Source of the DNA: Valencia hispanica
Lineage: Eukaryota; Chordata; Actinopteri; Cyprinodontiformes; Valenciidae
Assembly (NCBI GenBank): GCA_963556495.2
Contig: OY747702.1
Coordinates: 57,471,286 to 57,535,285 of the forward strand
DNA: 64,000 bases
Reading direction: 5' to 3'
The position numbers and the translations under genes are program-made. Position 1 is the stretch's first letter. Each line of letters starts with the position of its first letter. Below the pieces are notes generated by a model. The model was not told the origin of the DNA. It did no database searches and worked only from the letters and a program-made list of their open reading frames with translations. Below are positions 1-9,990 of this stretch, piece by piece.

Positions 1-2036
1 TATCCGTCGGACCCTCCTCTCCAGAACCCCTGATTAGACCTTACCAGGGAGGCTCAGAAGTGTGATCCCCCTGTAGTTGGAACACACTCTGTGGTTCCCC
101 TTTTTAAACTGGGGGACCACCACCCCGGTCTGCCAATCCAAGGGAACTGTCCCCGATGTCCACGCAATATTGCAGAGCCGCGTTAACCAACACAGCCCCA
201 CAACACCCAGAGCCTTGAGGATATCCGGCCGAATCTCATCCACCCCCGGAGCCTTGCCACTGAGGAGCTTTTTAACGACCTTTGTGACCTCAGCACCAGA
301 GATTGGAGAGCCCGACCCAAAGTCCCCAAACCCTGCTTCCGGATTGGAAGGCATGCCGGTGGGATTGAGGAGGTTTTCTAAGTATTCCATCCACCAACCC
401 AAAACGTCTCGCGTCGAGGTCAGCAGCACACCATCCCCACTGTAAACAGTGTTGGTGGGAGATCGCCATGGCCTCTCCAAACTCCTCCCACGTCTGAGGT
501 TTTGCCTCCGAGACCATCCAGGCCGCCCTCCGCTTGGCCTGCCAGTACCTTTCAGCTGCTTCAGGGGTCCCACAGGCCAAAAAGACCCGATAGGACTCCT
601 TCTTCAGCCTGACAGCATCCCTTACCGCCGGTGTCCACCAGCGGATTCGGGGGTTGCCGCTGCGACAGGCACCGACCACCTTGCTGCCACAGCTTCGGTC
701 AGCCACCTCAAAAATGGAGGCGCGGCACATGATCCACTCTGACTCCATGTTCCCCGCCTCCCCCGGGACGTGTTCGAAGTTCTGCCGGAGGTGTGAGTTG
801 AAGCTCCTTCTGATAGGAGACTCTGCCAGACGTTCCCAGCAGACCCTCACAACACGTTTGGGCCTTCCAGGTCTCTCCGGTGTCCTCCCCCACCATCGGA
901 GCCGACTATCCACCATCGGAGCCGACTATCCACCGGGTAGTGATCAGTGGACAGCTCAGCCCCTCGCTTCACCCGAGTGTCCAAAACATGCGGCTGCAAA
1001 TCAGATGAGATGACAACCAAGTCGATCATCGAGCTGCAGCCTAGGGTGTCCTGGTGCCAAGTGCACATATGGACACCTTTATGCTTGAACATGGTGTTTG
1101 TTATGGACAATCCATGACGAGCACGGATGTCCAACAACAAGACACCACTCGGGTTCAGATCGGGGGGGCCATTCCGCCCAACCACACCCCTCCAGGTCTC
1201 ACTGTCATTGCCCACGTGAGCGTTGAAGTCCCCCAGCAGAACAAGGGAGTCCCCGGGAGGAGCACTCTCCAGTACCCCCTCCAAAGACTCCAAAAAGGGT
1301 GGGTAATCTGATCTGCCGTTTGGCACGTAAGCACAAACAGTCAGGACCCGTCCCCCCCACCCGTAGGCGGAGGGAGGCTACCCTCTCGTTCACCGGGGAA
1401 AACCCCAACGTACAGGCGCCGAGATGGGGGGCAACAGGTATGCCCACCCCAGCTCGGCGCCTCTCAGCGGGGGCAACTCCAGCGTGGAAGAGAGTCCAAC
1501 CCCTCTCGAGGAGACTGGTTCCAGAGCCGGAGCTATGTGTCGAGGTGAGTCCGACGATGTCCAGTCGAAACCTCTCAACCTCGCACACCAGCTCCGGCTC
1601 CTTCCCCACCAAAGAGGTGACGTTCCACGTCCCAAGAGCCAGCTTCTGCAGCCAAGGGCCGGACCGCCAAGGTCCCCGCCTTCGGCCGCCGCCCATCCTG
1701 CATAGTACCCGACCCCTATGGCCCCTCCCACAGGTGGTAAGCTCATGGGAAGGGGGACCCATGTTACCTCTTCGGGCCAAGCCCGACCGGGCCCCATGGG
1801 TAAAGGCCCGGCCACCAGGCGCTCGCCAACATGCCCCACCTCCAGGCCTGGCTCAAGAGGGGGGTCCTGGTGACCGGGCGAGGGAACACTAAATCCATTG
1901 TTCATAGTCATCATAGGGGTCTTTTGGGACCTAGAACCAAATTGCCATGGGTGACCCCACTAGGAGCAAAAAGCCCCCGACAACGTAGCTCCTAGAATCA
2001 TTGAGACACTGAAACCCTTCCACCACGATAACGTGG
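1..2036 (-). mobile_element. Rex3 (RTE-clade) LINE, partial copy cut by the window edge
   Basis: Read on the minus strand, this copy runs from a 5' leader (about 2036 to 1915) through endonuclease, a linker and the start of the reverse transcriptase. It stops at base 1 because the window ends there. The same RT stretch is present on the plus strand at 59489-61077, and the two match closely at nucleotide level. The family is recognised as Rex3 because both copies contain the stretch beginning TGGCAGAC.GGGGTGGTGGT, which I recall as a conserved Rex3 RT site. The 59.5 kb copy also ends in the ATGG tandem repeat typical of Rex3 tails. The left boundary lies outside the window. The right boundary is approximate and I found no target duplication. 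Confidence 0.88.
34..1780 (-). pseudogene. Rex3 polyprotein remnant: endonuclease, linker and RT start, frameshifted
   Basis: The coding part is broken into overlapping frames. Minus-strand 1780-1205 gives the start of an APE-type endonuclease (motif TWNVTSLVGKEPELV). A frameshift near 1320 moves the reading to 1326-847, which carries the catalytic [10 protein letters not shown] motif, the IDLVV strand and a STDHY motif in place of SDH. The frame shifts again near 900, and 916-290 encodes the basic linker (RWWTPAVRDAVRLKKESY). The RT fingers region follows at 573-34 (KAPGVDEIRPDILKAL, DWQTGVVVP, NYRGITLLSLPGKV). At least three frame changes are needed to follow the family protein, so it is not functional. 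A 20-bp tandem duplication at 891-930 lies at one of the shifts. Confidence 0.85.
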
Positions 2037-3536
2037 CAGCCCAGATTGTTTTAACGTCCTCCTTTTCTCTCTCCTTTTTGCTCCTGCTCTGCATCCACGA
2101 TTATGTGCTCAATATAAGGCCATAAGGTTTGCACATAATTTCACAGTTCAACTTCATAAATCAAGTTGTGCAAACTTCATAAATCAGGTTTTGCAATCTT
2201 GTAGAAAGTATATGCCCAGTGGCCTGCTTATCAAACAGTAACAAAATTAACAACAAAAATCTTTCCAACTTCACAGCACCAAAAACTAGAAAGAATACCC
2301 AAATGCCCAAAAAATGCACTATTTCCTCAAAGAAACAGAGGAACCAAATTCTGAGAAAACAAAACTCAAAATGTAGCCAATAGAGCAACTCCAACATGCA
2401 GCCACCCAGAGCAGCACAATTCCAGAATTCGTTTATCAAGATTATTTGGGTTGGTTTCCGACAGATGTCAATTTCAACAAATAGCCCTATTAGAAACCTT
2501 TAAACTAAGAGAAACATAAATTTAATCAATACTTACTTTTATGGTTTTCAGATGAATTTGAAGTCAATAACTTTTTTATTAACCAGATATTTGCATGCAA
2601 AAATAATTTATCCTAGTAGCTCTAGCTCACTGAATTGAAAGCTAAGAATCTTCTATTGTCTGATAGACACTGAGACATGACTGATAAGCCACTATACTTG
2701 AGATACAATCTATGATCATGTAGAGACAAAGAAAACTTGTCAGTGACACACTTCATCTAAATTGTCACTGAAGATTCCCAAATATAACAAGTGGACATAA
2801 AATAACTAACCAAAGAAATAATATGAATCACTCTGGGAACTTATTTTCTCTCAAGCAGAAATCATACAGACAATAAGCTCCTGAAAGCTGTCTAATTTTT
2901 GAAAACGTCCCTTTAGAATAATTTTTAATTAAACTGAATCCTTCAACTTCACAGAACTACAGCATTGTTTAAAGAACAAAGGAACATTAACACTTCATAC
3001 TTGTCACTAAGAACTTAAATAAACTAACACAATTTAATATATTAAATGCAGAAAGTTTATTGTGTTCAATTGTGTCTCTTAGTTTAAACTTTAGTGTATC
3101 TGTTTTACTTTTTCAGTCTTGAAATGATTATTTTATTGCTTTATACTTCTTCATTGCTCTTGTATTGGACATTTCTGAATAACAATTTTTTCTTCTTTTC
3201 TAGTAAAACAATTTGATCATATAATTTTATTTTTATAATGATTATTAACAATATTGGTAAAAATAGTGGAAAATTATGTCTGTTTCAAGACTGTCACAAA
3301 ATAGTTCACAAAATCGGTCTTTTACTGTGGTAATGATCTAATAGAAGATAAGCTCAACTAACCAAGAGGTGTTTTGGATTCTTCAATGGAAATTTGAAGC
3401 TCAAATTGGTAACATTTTTAAAACTGTAAAATGTTACGCTAATGACTTTGGTATCATGAGATTATGTTTGCTGACAGGCTGTTAAATCACATTACGATGC
3501 TCCAACTTTGACCCGTGTGTAGCTTTCTGGGTCCAA
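2037..3536. other. Unassigned A+T-rich sequence
   Basis: No coding pattern, RNA gene or recognisable repeat. The longest open frame (92 codons on the minus strand, 2439-2161) is low-complexity, rich in F, L and I, and looks like chance reading of A+T-rich DNA. Confidence 0.6.
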
Positions 3537-3539
3537 GCT

Positions 3540-4931
3540 TACCAATCAGTTTTCAATGAATCAATCAATTAAAATGTATTTATAAAGCGCTTTTCATACA
3601 AACATTGCAACTCAAAGTGCTTCACAGATTAAAATAACCCCACATAAACCACATTCCCATCCCTCTCCCACAGATTAAAAGCATGATCACAATGATACAC
3701 CCCTCCCCCCAACCCAACCCCCACACGCACAAACACTCAAGAGCAACAATAAAAAAGGACATTGGGCTGAGTACAGATGAGCCAGGTATGGTAAGGAAAC
3801 ACCATCAAAGGAGCAATCTGAATCAGCAGCAGCACACCAACAGCAGCAGCCAAAGCACTGAAACAGGGCGCTCAGAGGAGGCAAGGCAAAGACCCCCACC
3901 TCCACCCAAGTGCTACCTGGAGAGCACCCAGGCAGTCACAGCCGACCACTGCTTCCGAGGCAGAGGGCTCCCATAGAGGAAACACCGGAAGTTGGTATTA
4001 AATGATCAGGTTAAAATATGGAAATAAACAGTGGATAAATATGATAAGACTACGCAGTAAAACACTGATAAAATATAAGCAAGTAAAACATGCAGGGCAA
4101 TTAAACAGATAATAATAAATAATAGTCAGTTAAAAGCTAGGCTAAAAATGTGAGTCTTGAGCCTGCACATAAAAACATGAACATTCTCTGTGGCCCTGAA
4201 GTCTTCCGGCAGCCTGTTCCAGAGGTGAGGGCCATAGTACTGGAAATACACCTCGCCGTGAGTATGTGTCCTGACTTTAGGGATGACAAGGAGACAGCTG
4301 CTAGAGGAGCGCAGAGACCGCGAAAGTTCTATTGGTCCAGGTTGACATGGAAGAAATTGAGTCGAGTTAAACAAAACAGTCAACACAACTTCAGTTTTGG
4401 AATACAGCCTCTGCTGGTTTATTATTTTACATACCTTCTCTGAGCAGGACAAAGCATTGATGACATACAGTTCTGTCATCCTCAGTTACCCCAGCAAGAC
4501 TCCCTCTCTATCATTAGCACAGAGATTTTTATACCTATTTCGTGCGTCATATTGATGCACGAACTGTCCGACAGTATCTAGATGTATCCTCTCCATAACA
4601 ACTTATCAACTCCACATTCCTCTGAGGGAACACGTCCTCTTAGTGAAGGCTATAATTCAGCTGGGCCGCAGCGGGTCAGGCTGATCCCAAGTCTTACCTC
4701 TGGAAAAATACACATTCTTTCATGTAGCAGTTTTGATGGGACCACCTCGGATGTGCAGCATTTATCACAACAGTTCATATGGTAAAAGCAGTTCTGAAAG
4801 ATAAGAAGGCACAAGACCATTAAGATACTTAAAAACCATTAAGAAAACCTTCAAATAAATCCTAAAACATACGGGGAACCAATGCAATGAATTTAAGACA
4901 GGTGTAATGTGCTCCTGCACGTTTTAAGTCC
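3540..4931 (-). mobile_element. L2-A LINE 3' fragment, split by an LTR insertion
   Basis: The reverse complement matches the 3' end of the intact L2-A copy at 23.8-29.0 kb. The 3' UTR starts at 3540 with the AAGCGCTTTTCATACAA stem-loop region. The last codons of ORF2 occupy 4326-4126 (PHLWNRLPE, LKTHIFSLAFN), and the preceding ORF2 segment lies at 4931-4777 (GAGCACATTACACC, equivalent to 28133 onward). The two coding pieces are separated by about 440 bp of foreign DNA that removes none of the LINE sequence. The fragment is 5'-truncated near 4931 and lacks EN and the catalytic RT motifs. Confidence 0.85.
4330..4772 (-). mobile_element. Solo LTR inserted in the L2-A fragment
   Basis: This 443-bp block interrupts an L2-A ORF2 fragment and is bracketed by GTTC (or AGTTC) on both sides, a 4-5 bp duplication typical of LTR integrases. 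On the minus strand it begins TGTTGTGATAAATG, has a TATA-like GGTATAAAAATC near 4535-4520 and an AATAAA signal near 4424, then ends ACCTGGACCAATA. This order (U3 promoter, short R, poly(A) signal, U5) fits an LTR transcribed on the minus strand. The last two bases are TA rather than CA. I see no internal gag or pol and cannot place the superfamily. Confidence 0.7.
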
Positions 4932-5059
4932 CATGATGTTAATGTCCAAACGAACAGTGCAAGTTCTGGATAAAAAGCCAACAAAATGAAATCATTTTTA
5001 AAATCCAGAAAAAGTATGATGGTCTTTCTTTAAAAAAAAGTGTATTTTAAACACCTTTT

Positions 5060-5623
5060 TCCCCACTCGGGTTTATTAACGCAACAGTGTCTTCACTATG
5101 TCTGCTTTAAAAGTCAGACAACTGCAGGTGATCCAGAATGCTGCTGCTCGTGTTCCTCACTAGAACCAGGGAAGTAGAGTACATCACCTCAGTTCTAAAG
5201 TCCTTACACTGGCTCCCTGTAGCTCAGAGAATAGACTTGAAAATACTTTTACTGGTTTATAAGTCATTGAATGGCTTACCACTGAAGTATGTTGAAGACT
5301 TGACTATACCAACCCCCCAGAACACTCAAGTCATCTAATTCCAGTCTACTCAGCATCGCTAGAATCAGAATCAAACATGGAGAACCAGCTTCCAGTTTCT
5401 ATGCTCCCCTGATCTGGAACAAACTTCCAGACGACTGGAAAGCTGCTGAAACACTGAGCTGTATCAAATCAAGACTAAAAGCCCATCTGTTTAGAGCTGC
5501 TTTTGAGTAATGTTTTAATGTGTTATGTTTTATGCTTTATTGCTGTTTTTACTCTATCACCTAATCATGTGAAGCACCTTGAATTGCCTTGTGGTTGAAA
5601 GTGTGCTATATAAATAAATTAGT
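5060..5623 (+). mobile_element. L2-B LINE 3' fragment
   Basis: This is a 5'-truncated copy of the L2-B family, matching about 42963-43585. It begins near the codons for SRIDYCNS and includes the C-terminal ORF2 region. An open stretch at 5138-5338 reads [26 protein letters not shown]. The 3' UTR has the GAATTGCCTTG...GTGCTATATAAATAAAT tail region. A frameshift at about 5150 (GTTCCTCACTAGAACC, also present in the 53.2 kb copy) and a stop at 5338 disrupt it. The TTGCC tail repeats are lost. Confidence 0.85.
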
Positions 5624-5849
5624 GACTGCAGACCACACCCACTTATCTTGTTGATAGGTTATGGGTTTGCCAGACAAGGCATGGCATGGAATTGTAATTG
5701 GTGGGTGGAGTTTGACAGCTGAAGGAGGGGTTTGACATGTAGTAGTTTGTCAGGTGAGGGGTCGTTATATGCAAATTCAGCTAATTGTGACGTCACAATA
5801 AGGCACTTTATCAAATTGCTTGTAGAAGCGCGAGATTTCTTCAGAAAAA

Positions 5850-6003
5850 TGGATGGATGGTTTTTATCCATGTTTGGAGTGTTTATAGAGTGGAGAGACA
5901 TTCAGCAAATGTCCAGGGTGCGAGAGCCAAACCCAGGATAACCACTTTGAAGGCTGAGGCCTCTGAACACGGGGCACCCATCTTAACCACTATGCCACGT
6001 CAC
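5850..6003 (-). mobile_element. tRNA-derived SINE relic
   Basis: On the minus strand this reads GTGACGTGGCATAGTGGTTAAGATGGG, resembling a tRNA-type A box. It continues GTGCCCCGTGTTCAGAGGCC and then a degraded B box. The same order appears at 49925-50117 on the plus strand, so the two are diverged copies of one SINE family. The 3' end is poor and no flanking duplication was found. Confidence 0.6.
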
Positions 6004-6244
6004 GCACCAAAATCAGGGATATTCAACATTTTGGATTGTCTTGCCCTGATACGTGTGTTCCCAGCATTAACAAGCATACAGCCTGTTGAATGTGATGTGA
6101 AGCCAATCCAAAAACGAGGTGATGGGCAGTGGTATGCCTTGGAAGCATCTATTATTATTTTCAAGTTTTGACTCACTTGACCCCAGTCCACAAACGCATA
6201 GAAACATTTATCAATCAGAGCGTGTAATGAGGTTTCCAAGTGAA

Positions 6245-6645
6245 AAATTCCACTCAGTATATTTATATAGTGGCAATTCACAACAAATGTAATCTCAAGG
6301 CACTTTACAATAAAATTAATTTCAATTCAATCATACATACATTCCAATTAATACTGCAGTTTAATATTCCAATCAGTTTAAAAGTTTTCTATTTAAGGAG
6401 TCCCAGCAGATTGCATCGAGTCATTTACTTGCAGTTGGGCCTTGTTCATGCATACTCCAACCCCAGCAGTCCCTCATACAGAGCAAGCATGTAGCAACAG
6501 TGGAGAGGAAAAACTCCCCCTTTAATAGGAAGAAACCTCCAGCAGAAACTGAACCTGGCTCAGTATGAGCGGCCATCTGGGGGGTACGTCTGGGGGTTCG
6601 AGAAGACAGAGCAGAAACACAGAAAGAACAAAAGGACTGATGTAA
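6245..6645 (-). mobile_element. L2-C LINE 3' UTR fragment
   Basis: This is the reverse complement of the LINE 3' region also present at 18183-18540. Shared parts include TTTATATAGTGGCAATTCACAAC, the CTCAAGGCACTTTACAA stem, the GTGGAGAGGAAAAACTCCC block and CAGTATGAGCGGCCATCTG. Only untranslated sequence remains. The right limit near 6645 is approximate. Neighbouring DNA to about 6720 could belong to a longer member of the family. Confidence 0.7.
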
Positions 6646-6719
6646 AAGTACTTTCTATATTAAAGAAAGCAAAACATTGATTACAGGACATGGAAGACGC
6701 TCAGCCACTGAGTGCATCA

Positions 6720-9411
6720 ACCCAGTCCACACCCCCTTCCAACAAGGCATCACAGCTAAGCAGGGTGCCAAACCAGGCGAAAATAAAAAAAAACAATAAC
6801 TCACCTCTATGTCTTTGTAAATTAAGTGGAGCACCTGGTCCTGTTGTCTTCACTCTTTCATGCAACGCCTTTTCTTTTGTGTCATTTTCTCTCCATTAAA
6901 AGTAGCATTCAAACTACTGGCAATGCCTCCCCAGATGCCATGTTTATTTACTCCTTTGACTTTTACTAGTCACATTTTATCTTGTGAGGTTTTGTGAGAT
7001 TTCCCGTCGGAGCTTGGAACGTTCATGAATAAAATAGGTTTGTGTGAGGACTGTCGTCATTGCCATGTTGCCACACACCACATACATACACATTTTATAT
7101 TGCCACGTGTGTGGTCTCTCAAGGTTTGGAAATTGTACGACTGTTTTAAAATCCTGCCATGTGAACCAGCCTTTAGGACAGGATATCCGTTGTTTTATTC
7201 TAAACGAAATACTAATCTACTCTTGTCCTTGATTAAATCCAGTTCAAGAACAAACAAGTATGCAAACACCCAAATATTTTGTTTGTTTTTTAAATGTTCT
7301 AATTTGTGATATGTCAAAATGCCTATCTCGAATAATGTTCATTGCTGTTTCACTAAACTGTCTGTGACTGTCTTCAAGTTGACCTAACTATAGAGGGAGA
7401 AAGTAAAAGTCTGTTTAGATATTGACATTCAGTAACAAGGGAATTGGATCCCCTTTGAAGCCTCTGCATCATGAAAGATCCTCCAGTCTCTCAGATGGAT
7501 CTCAAAAAGTGCGAAAGAGGCATTTGAAAGAGCAGACCTCATCTTTCTTCACATTTGTCTCCTACATTTTAAAGTGGGAAAAGCAGAGATAAAAACAAGA
7601 AAAAGAGAACACTGATTAGAAAAAAATGAAAAGCACACCACAGCCACTTCAGGGACAGTACAGAGATCCCAGTTCTGATACAGATTGCGATGTTCTCCAT
7701 AATGTGCTTTTCATTAGACTTACATGAGTCCTCATCCCTCTCATTGTCATCTCATGTCTTTATTCATATCAACAATAAGAAGACCACGCTGTTCTTCTCC
7801 AGAAGGATCTTCCATTGTTATTTAATCAAGACTTACCACAGCTCTAGCCTTGTTCTTATCAACCCTTTCTGACCTGGAGGAAATGTGACTCGAGCATTGA
7901 ACGTGTGTAATTTATTAACCCATTTATGCATGAATGTGATAACCTCAATCAGTGTTTATTCCTTTGTTTTCAATCATCTTTTGAGATAAAAAGCATGAAT
8001 TAAAGAGTTTTACATATTAAAGAACTTGTCCACTCTGGTGGACCATGTTTGTTTAGAGTTTAGAATATCCACGTGCCAACAAATGTAAAAAGAAAAATGC
8101 AGAAACCTTATAGTTTATACGTTTTTTATTATTTAATTGGAATTTAAAATGAAAAATAAAGGTATTAAAGTAATGCGGCAACATATTTTCCCATTTACCA
8201 CCTGTCAATAAAAAGGAAACTTCATAATTTCAAGCTTAAATTACATAAAAGCGATGAGTTATAGAATGTTTACCCCCCTCAGAGTTGTCATGATGGTAAA
8301 CTTGACCATTTAACGTAAAATGCTTTTTTGAACCGGGCTTTAAACACGTTTATTTCTGCTGTGAAGTTGGTATTTTTAACATTGGGGTCACTGGAAACTT
8401 GCTCCTTTCTGGAGCCAGCCCCTAGTGGATGAGGGGGGAACTGCAAAAAAACTCAACTGCACTTCTGCGTTAAGTTTAGTTTTGACCGGTGGAATTTGCC
8501 CCTTGGTTATAACACTGGAATGCAATGAAGTGCTTTTAATGTAAGTGTATTCATACACATACAAGAAGTAGCTTTCAAATACCTTTAAAAACCTTTACCT
8601 TCACCCACTATATTAATCACATTGCATGAAAAAGTTGATGATATTGTGTACTTCAAAATACTTTTCATACAGAATATGCATTAAGTATATAAAACCATCA
8701 TAAAACAAGATACGTTATTAGTATTTGGTTCCTCACAGTTTTTATTCCATGCAGTTGTCTATAACACAAATTAAACCTTTACACATATCAGCAATAACCC
8801 ACACCACTGGCACTGTGGAGGTCTAAAAAGACATCAAGAAGTGTTTGAAAGAATCATTACCATCTGCCCTTTTTCCATCTATTCCCAAACCAAGACCTGA
8901 ACTCCTTTAAACTCAGCTGACATTTTTCACAGAAGGAGGGAGACATTTGATTTCTAATTGTGATACAGATCATAAATGGCGTGCAGTTTGCCCAAGGGTG
9001 TGTTTTGTGAAGTTCTGTATCTCTCAAAGTGTGAGACGATTTTTAGATTTGCAGAGTTCCTATGAGAGCCAAGGGGATTTCGGGTGATAGAAATCAGTGA
9101 CATTTAAAGTCTCCATAATCAGTAAAAGGTGAGTAAGAATAATAAAAAAAGAAGACATTGAGTGAGCGGGAAACCACAGTCATACTTGGCTGCAGGCTCC
9201 AGAGCCGTCTGCTCTTTTTTAGGTTCCTTTAAATGATGCAGGCTGGTGATGCTCTGCTGCAGGTGGGGGTAAGAGATTTGAAACAGTGTTGAGAAAAAGG
9301 TTCTATAAATACCTACCGGTATATCATAAAAAATACCTATTTCAGTAATTCATTTTATACAATATATACAACATAAAAGAAATCAAAATTTGATTCAACC
9401 CTTTTTAATGA
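6720..9411. other. Unassigned sequence without recognisable genes
   Basis: About 2.7 kb of A+T-rich DNA. The open frames here (60-94 codons at 7025-7309, 7044-7232 and 7690-7872) show no family motifs, and I found no splice-bounded conserved exon. No repeat family was recognised. Confidence 0.5.
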
Positions 9412-9419
9412 GTCTATAT

Positions 9420-9648
9420 CAGTGGAGTCCAACTCCAGCCCTCCATAGCTACCATCCTGCAACTATCAGATGGTTCCCTTTTCTAACACACCTGAATCAA
9501 ATGAATGCCTCATTACCAGGCCTCTGCAGAGTGGAATAGCTGAATGCTGATGAGGGAATACAGTTATTTGATTTAGGGATGTTGGAAAAGAGATGCATCT
9601 AAAAACTACAGGATAGTAGTTCTGGACGACTGGACCTGGGCACTCCTG
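9420..9648. mobile_element. hAT-type MITE, copy 1
   Basis: A 229-bp palindromic element. The left end reads CAGTGGAGTCCAACTCCAGCC. The right end, reversed, reads CAGGAGTGCCCAGGTCCAGTC, so the termini are related inverted repeats. The centre has CACACCTGAATCAAATGAATG and AGGCCTCTGCAGAG, as in the second copy at 35582-35803. The flanks are GTCTATAT (9412-9419) and GTCTAGAC (9649-9656), an 8-bp duplication with two mismatches, as expected for hAT transposases. It has no coding capacity. Confidence 0.75.
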
Positions 9649-9842
9649 GTCTAGACATTACATTTGTAATTGAATTACTTAAATAGTTTATCTTTGTAAT
9701 GATATTCTAACTGACTGATATGCAGCTTTTTGTTTTTGTTTCAGCATGGTCTTTTCTGTTTCACTTTATATGTAAATTGTATGTTTTGAAATATAATTGT
9801 TTTGGTTTTGTTTTTGTTGTTTTGTTAGATGTAAGAAGTTGA

Positions 9843-9990
9843 TGAGTAGAGAAGGTTTCAGTCACAGGGTCACAAGGGGGCTGCAGCCTATCCCAGCTGT
9901 CACGAGCCAAAGACAGGGTACACTGAGGACAATCCACCAGTCCATTACAGCGCCAACAAAGGAAGACACAAGGTAAACAGCCATACATAT
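9843..9990 (+). repeat. Interspersed repeat fragment, possibly RTE-like
   Basis: The stretch with GGGGGCTGCAGCCTATCCCAG, then GGGTACACTGAGGAC and CCAGTCCATTACAGCGCC, resembles a widely dispersed vertebrate repeat that I associate with RTE-type LINE 3' ends. This rests on recalled similarity only. No coding sequence or terminal structure is visible. Confidence 0.4.

Noticed and set aside
2161..2439. 92-codon minus-strand frame rich in Phe, Leu and Ile
   Set aside because: Low-complexity A+T-rich DNA with no motif, no conserved neighbour and no promoter evidence.
5138..5338. Stand-alone 66-codon protein
   Set aside because: It is the C-terminal part of L2-B ORF2, as the match to 43050-43200 shows.
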